Shown here one piece after another: positions 60,501-64,000 of a DNA stretch of 64,000 bases. Made by a program: the position numbers and the translations under genes. How positions within the stretch are numbered: position 1 is the stretch's first letter; each line of letters opens with the position of its first letter. The notes beneath the pieces are model-generated. The model had not been told where the DNA came from and did no database searches. It saw only the letters and a program-made list of their open reading frames with translations. This DNA is from Diatrype stigma. Lineage: Eukaryota > Ascomycota > Sordariomycetes > Xylariales > Diatrypaceae. Location of the stretch: assembly GCA_022225965.2 (NCBI GenBank), contig JAKJXP020000009.1, positions 124,001-188,000 of the forward strand, written 5' to 3'.

Positions 60501-63500
60501 AATTTATATCTTAAACGGAACGCATAAGGGCCATATAAGCTTAAAAAAAATTGCTTTAATTAATATCGAATACGACTTTTTAATTTCGCATTCGTTAACG
60601 TAGTAACTTTTTTATACTTGGCCAAAATTATTATTATTTAAAATATATTCCTATACGAAATTAATCGTATTATTTTTAATAAAAAAATTGCTTAATCGGA
60701 TCCTTTAATTCGAAATAAGAAAGCCTTATAAAAGGCATGCGTTCGAATTATACCAAAGGAATACCATAATTATTTGGACGTCTTTAATAAGGTAATATTA
60801 AACGAATTAATACAAAAACGCTTAAACGTAAATCATTATATCGAATTTAATAAGAAACCTAAAAAATTAAAATATAACCCGTTATATAAAATGTTTATTA
60901 AAAAATTAAAGGTTTGTCGTAAATATATTATGAAATATTTATAAAAAGGATTTATTAAAATTAATTTCGCATTATAAGCCGTATCGGTATTATTTATATT
61001 TAAGCCAAACAAGGGCTTACGTTTTTGCGTTAATTATTACAAATTAAACGCAATAACGAAAAAAAACCGATATTTCTTGCTTTTAATAAATAAAACTCTT
61101 ATAAGGATTTCCAAAGCAAAAATCTTTATTAAGATCGATATTCGATAAGCCTTTTATAAGATCCGAATGCAAAAGAAAATATAAGACTTTATAACTTTTC
61201 GTATTAAATATAGGATATATAAATATAAAATATTACCTTTCGGATTTATTAACGGTTTTTCGATTTTTTAACGATTCATTAACGATATCCTATTCGATTA
61301 TTTGGATTAATTTTGTAGCGCATATATTAATAATATTTTTATTTTTTTTTAAAAATAAAAAGAACCACGTTTAATACGTAAATAAAATACTAATACGCTT
61401 AAAATAAATAAGGTTATAAGCCGATTTAAACAAATGCGAATTCCATATTACGGAAACGAAATATTTCGGCTTTATAATTAATACTAACGGGATTTCAATA
61501 AATCCCGCGAAAATAAAGGTAATTAAAAATTAAAAAATACCTATTAACTTTAAAGAAATATAATTTTTCCTAGGATTTTGCAATTTTTATCGTAAATTTA
61601 TACGTAAATTTGGAAGAATAATCCGGTCGTTTTAAGAATTTACCTATAAAAAGGAACTATTTTATATAACAAATAAACGTATCGCGGCATTCGTACGCCT
61701 AAAACGCTGCATAATCGAGGTATCGATATTGCGCCATTTTTTATACGATTACGAAACCCGTATTAAAACAGACGCGTCCAATAAAATAATAATTAGGGCC
61801 ATGTTTTAACGAACCGCAAGAAATAACGATTAGCTTTTCGTTATTTATTTCTTTAAAATAATGTAAAAAACGGAATATAATTACAATATATACGATAAAA
61901 AAATATTAACGGTTATTTGCGTTTTATAATGTTAACGCGCGAAATTAATAGGCCTATAAATTTTTCGTTTCTTTATAATGGTAATAAATTATTATGCATT
62001 AAAATATTTTAATATTAAGCAATTGCTTAATTTGCAATAAATAAAGTAAATAAAATTATTATCGTAATATAATTTCGTTATTACTTATCGATTAGATTTA
62101 AAAAATGTCTTAATAAACGCCTTTATAAGGAAATTAAAAGATTTTAAAACGCAAAAAGCCAAAAAAAACGCATATCGCATAATAACTTTGTTTTAACTAA
62201 TACGTAAACAAAATGGCGCAATAACGGATGTTATGCCTATTATATGTTTTAGCGCCTTTTTTTTAATAAGCAAAAAAAAGGAATTAAGATTTATATCAGT
62301 ATTTGCATTAAATAAGGATATCGATTTTCCAGAATTATCGGGAATAGCTTTAATAAATAAGGTATTTTAAGCTAACGCTATAAGTAATTAATTACAACAT
62401 TATCGCAACAAAGCTAGGAATCCTGGTATTTATATATATAATTACGAATATTCGATAAATGAACGACTTGTATTTTTTTAAAAGCAATTTATTATATTAA
62501 ACGAAAATAACTTAAGAACGTTATTACTTATAAAGGTATATTCCCGATTTGCTATAAGACATTCGGAATAATATAAAATACGATAACTTATAAGCCAAAA
62601 ATATTAATAACCTAACTGAACTTTTAATATAATCCGATTCGTAAAGAATTATTCTTATAAAGTTACGAAATATCCAAGAAATAAAGCCCCAGATTTATTT
62701 AAATTTTTGTTAATATCATTATAAACATAGCAGCATATCGTAATAAATTTTAAATTAATGCCTTTAAATAAAACAGGAAAGGATAATTTATTGGTAATAA
62801 TTTGCCGATTAAAAAAAAAATCATGGATAATGCCATATATAAAAGCAGCTATTGCGAAAAATGCCGCAATAATGTATTATAAGGGCCCTTTTCGAATATA
62901 TAACATTTTAAAGTCGATTATTAATAATAAAGGTTTTTAATTTATCTTTAATTTTACGAACGAACTTTTTAAAATCATAGGATTTAAAATAAAATTAGCT
63001 TTAACAAAACATTTCCAAATTACGGAATAAGCCGAAATTATATACGAATGAAATAATTAACAATTACGTTCTTTTATTAATTATTATTAAAATAACTAGG
63101 TAATAACGATGCTTATAATGGATACTATATAAACAACTTTATTATACGAATTAATTAAAATGGCGCCATACAAATTAAACCGCGGATTCGATATGCCCTT
63201 ATTTTTTAATTGAAAATATCGAATAACGGATTTTAAAGAAATAACGATACGGAAAAAAGCAAATCGATAAAACGCCCAAGCAATTGCCGATACTTTATAC
63301 GAATACTTAAAAACGGCTCGAACGGCTATATTTAAAGCTTAAAAACGAATAATTATTTAAGCTAATAAATATAAACGAAAACCCAATTTCGAATATAAAA
63401 AGACCGAACCAAAGAATTACGTTTATATTATTAAAAAAACAAAAACGAAAATCAACCGACTTAATAATAAATTCGATTATTCCTTAATACGGAATTATTA

Positions 63501-64000
63501 TTCGATTATTAAAATAAAAAAATATTTATACGTTCTTAATTTTCCGGACTTATAAAAAGGCTTTAAAATATTTTACGTTAATCGATTACGAAAGTATTTC
63601 AATAATCCATTATTAAAATAAGCCCCGAATAACCTTACGAATAAGGAAATTAATTCCAACGGAAAAAAAAATAAGAAATTAAACAAATCCTCGTTTTCCG
63701 GATATATTATAATAAATTGCAATACTAAATATAATAAAAAGATTAAAACTTAAATCCCGAATAATATAATACTAAAGGATTTAAAAATAACCCGTTAGCA
63801 TTAATAAAATACCATAAGGAATATTCCGATTAATCCGGATCTTTATTACGCTTAAACGAATAACGCAAAATCGCGGAATTCGATAAATTCGAATAAACAT
63901 ATGAAAATAATAATAAACCCGCAAAAAAAATTTAATAACCGAAATACCAATTACGAACGTACCGCGGAAAAAAAAAATAGGCATCCGGATATATAAAAAA

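Larger units (their letters stand above)
57358..64000 (+). mobile_element. Dead Ty3/gypsy retrotransposon, probable chromodomain type, cut by the window edge
   Basis: Gag-like frames lie at about 57640-59200. A protease-like block ending DIIV-KTWFKLY lies at about 59800-59870, followed by an open stretch at 59952-60311. The RT core at about 61000-61500 is clear: KPNKGLRFCVNYYKLNAITKK, KIFIKIDIR, KILPFGFINGFS, RFINDILFDYLD, and the YIDD box changed to YINN at 61323-61334 by G to A. RNase H lies at about 61730-62100. Integrase follows at about 62700-63400 and a C-terminal block ending IFYVNRLRK near 63590, then a chromodomain-like stretch at about 63640-63900. RT before integrase is the gypsy order. 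All frames carry many TAA/TAG. Short open frames at 62758-62940 and elsewhere are parts of this element, not genes. Confidence 0.8.

Overview
The window is nuclear DNA of a filamentous ascomycete (Pezizomycotina, probably Sordariomycetes). Evidence: short spliceosomal introns with fungal branch sites, a 283-residue mitochondrial porin of Neurospora type, a HET-domain gene, a Zn2Cys6 regulator, and large AT-rich blocks with the scars of repeat-induced point mutation (RIP: C to T and G to A, mainly at CpA).

Layout. 1-3070: normal-composition DNA with the 5' part of a CCCH zinc-finger gene on the minus strand, running off the left edge. 3071-37180: a 34-kb AT-rich block of nested, RIP-degraded transposable elements. 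It is bracketed by two direct copies of a ~235-bp LTR-like repeat and holds a degraded Ty3/gypsy-like pol (plus strand, about 8.1-10.9 kb), a degraded DUF3435 tyrosine-recombinase-like gene (about 11.8-13.9 kb), a complete but dead Ty1/copia element with 213-bp LTRs and a 5-bp target-site duplication (17585-24497), and a dead Ty3/gypsy element on the minus strand (about 26.7-31.1 kb). 37181-54807: a gene island of normal composition. From 54808 to the end: a second AT-rich block with a degraded gene of unknown function (55.6-56.9 kb), a 35-bp minisatellite and a third gypsy element with gag, protease, RT, integrase and a probable chromodomain (57.36 kb to the edge).

The gene island has six intact genes, reconstructed exon by exon: a Zn2Cys6 transcription factor (739 aa, minus), a HET-domain protein (747 aa, plus, divergent from the regulator across a 2-kb spacer), a secreted type-B carboxylesterase (569 aa, plus), a small four-exon gene of unknown function with an N-terminal hydrophobic segment (about 170 aa, plus), a probably mitochondrial J-domain protein with one C-terminal membrane segment (365 aa, plus), and the mitochondrial porin VDAC (283 aa, minus), convergent with the J-protein. 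The regulator and the HET gene each appear to use a GC-AG intron with the same AAG/GCAAGT donor.

The regulator, HET gene and esterase look like accessory genes lying next to a transposon-rich block. The J-protein and porin are housekeeping genes, and the porin start codon lies only about 0.4 kb from the second RIP-mutated block. I saw no CRISPR array, rRNA, convincing tRNA or prokaryotic operon structure. The most open-ended items are the unknown RIP-degraded gene at 55.6-56.9 kb, the DUF3435 relic, and the small four-exon gene.
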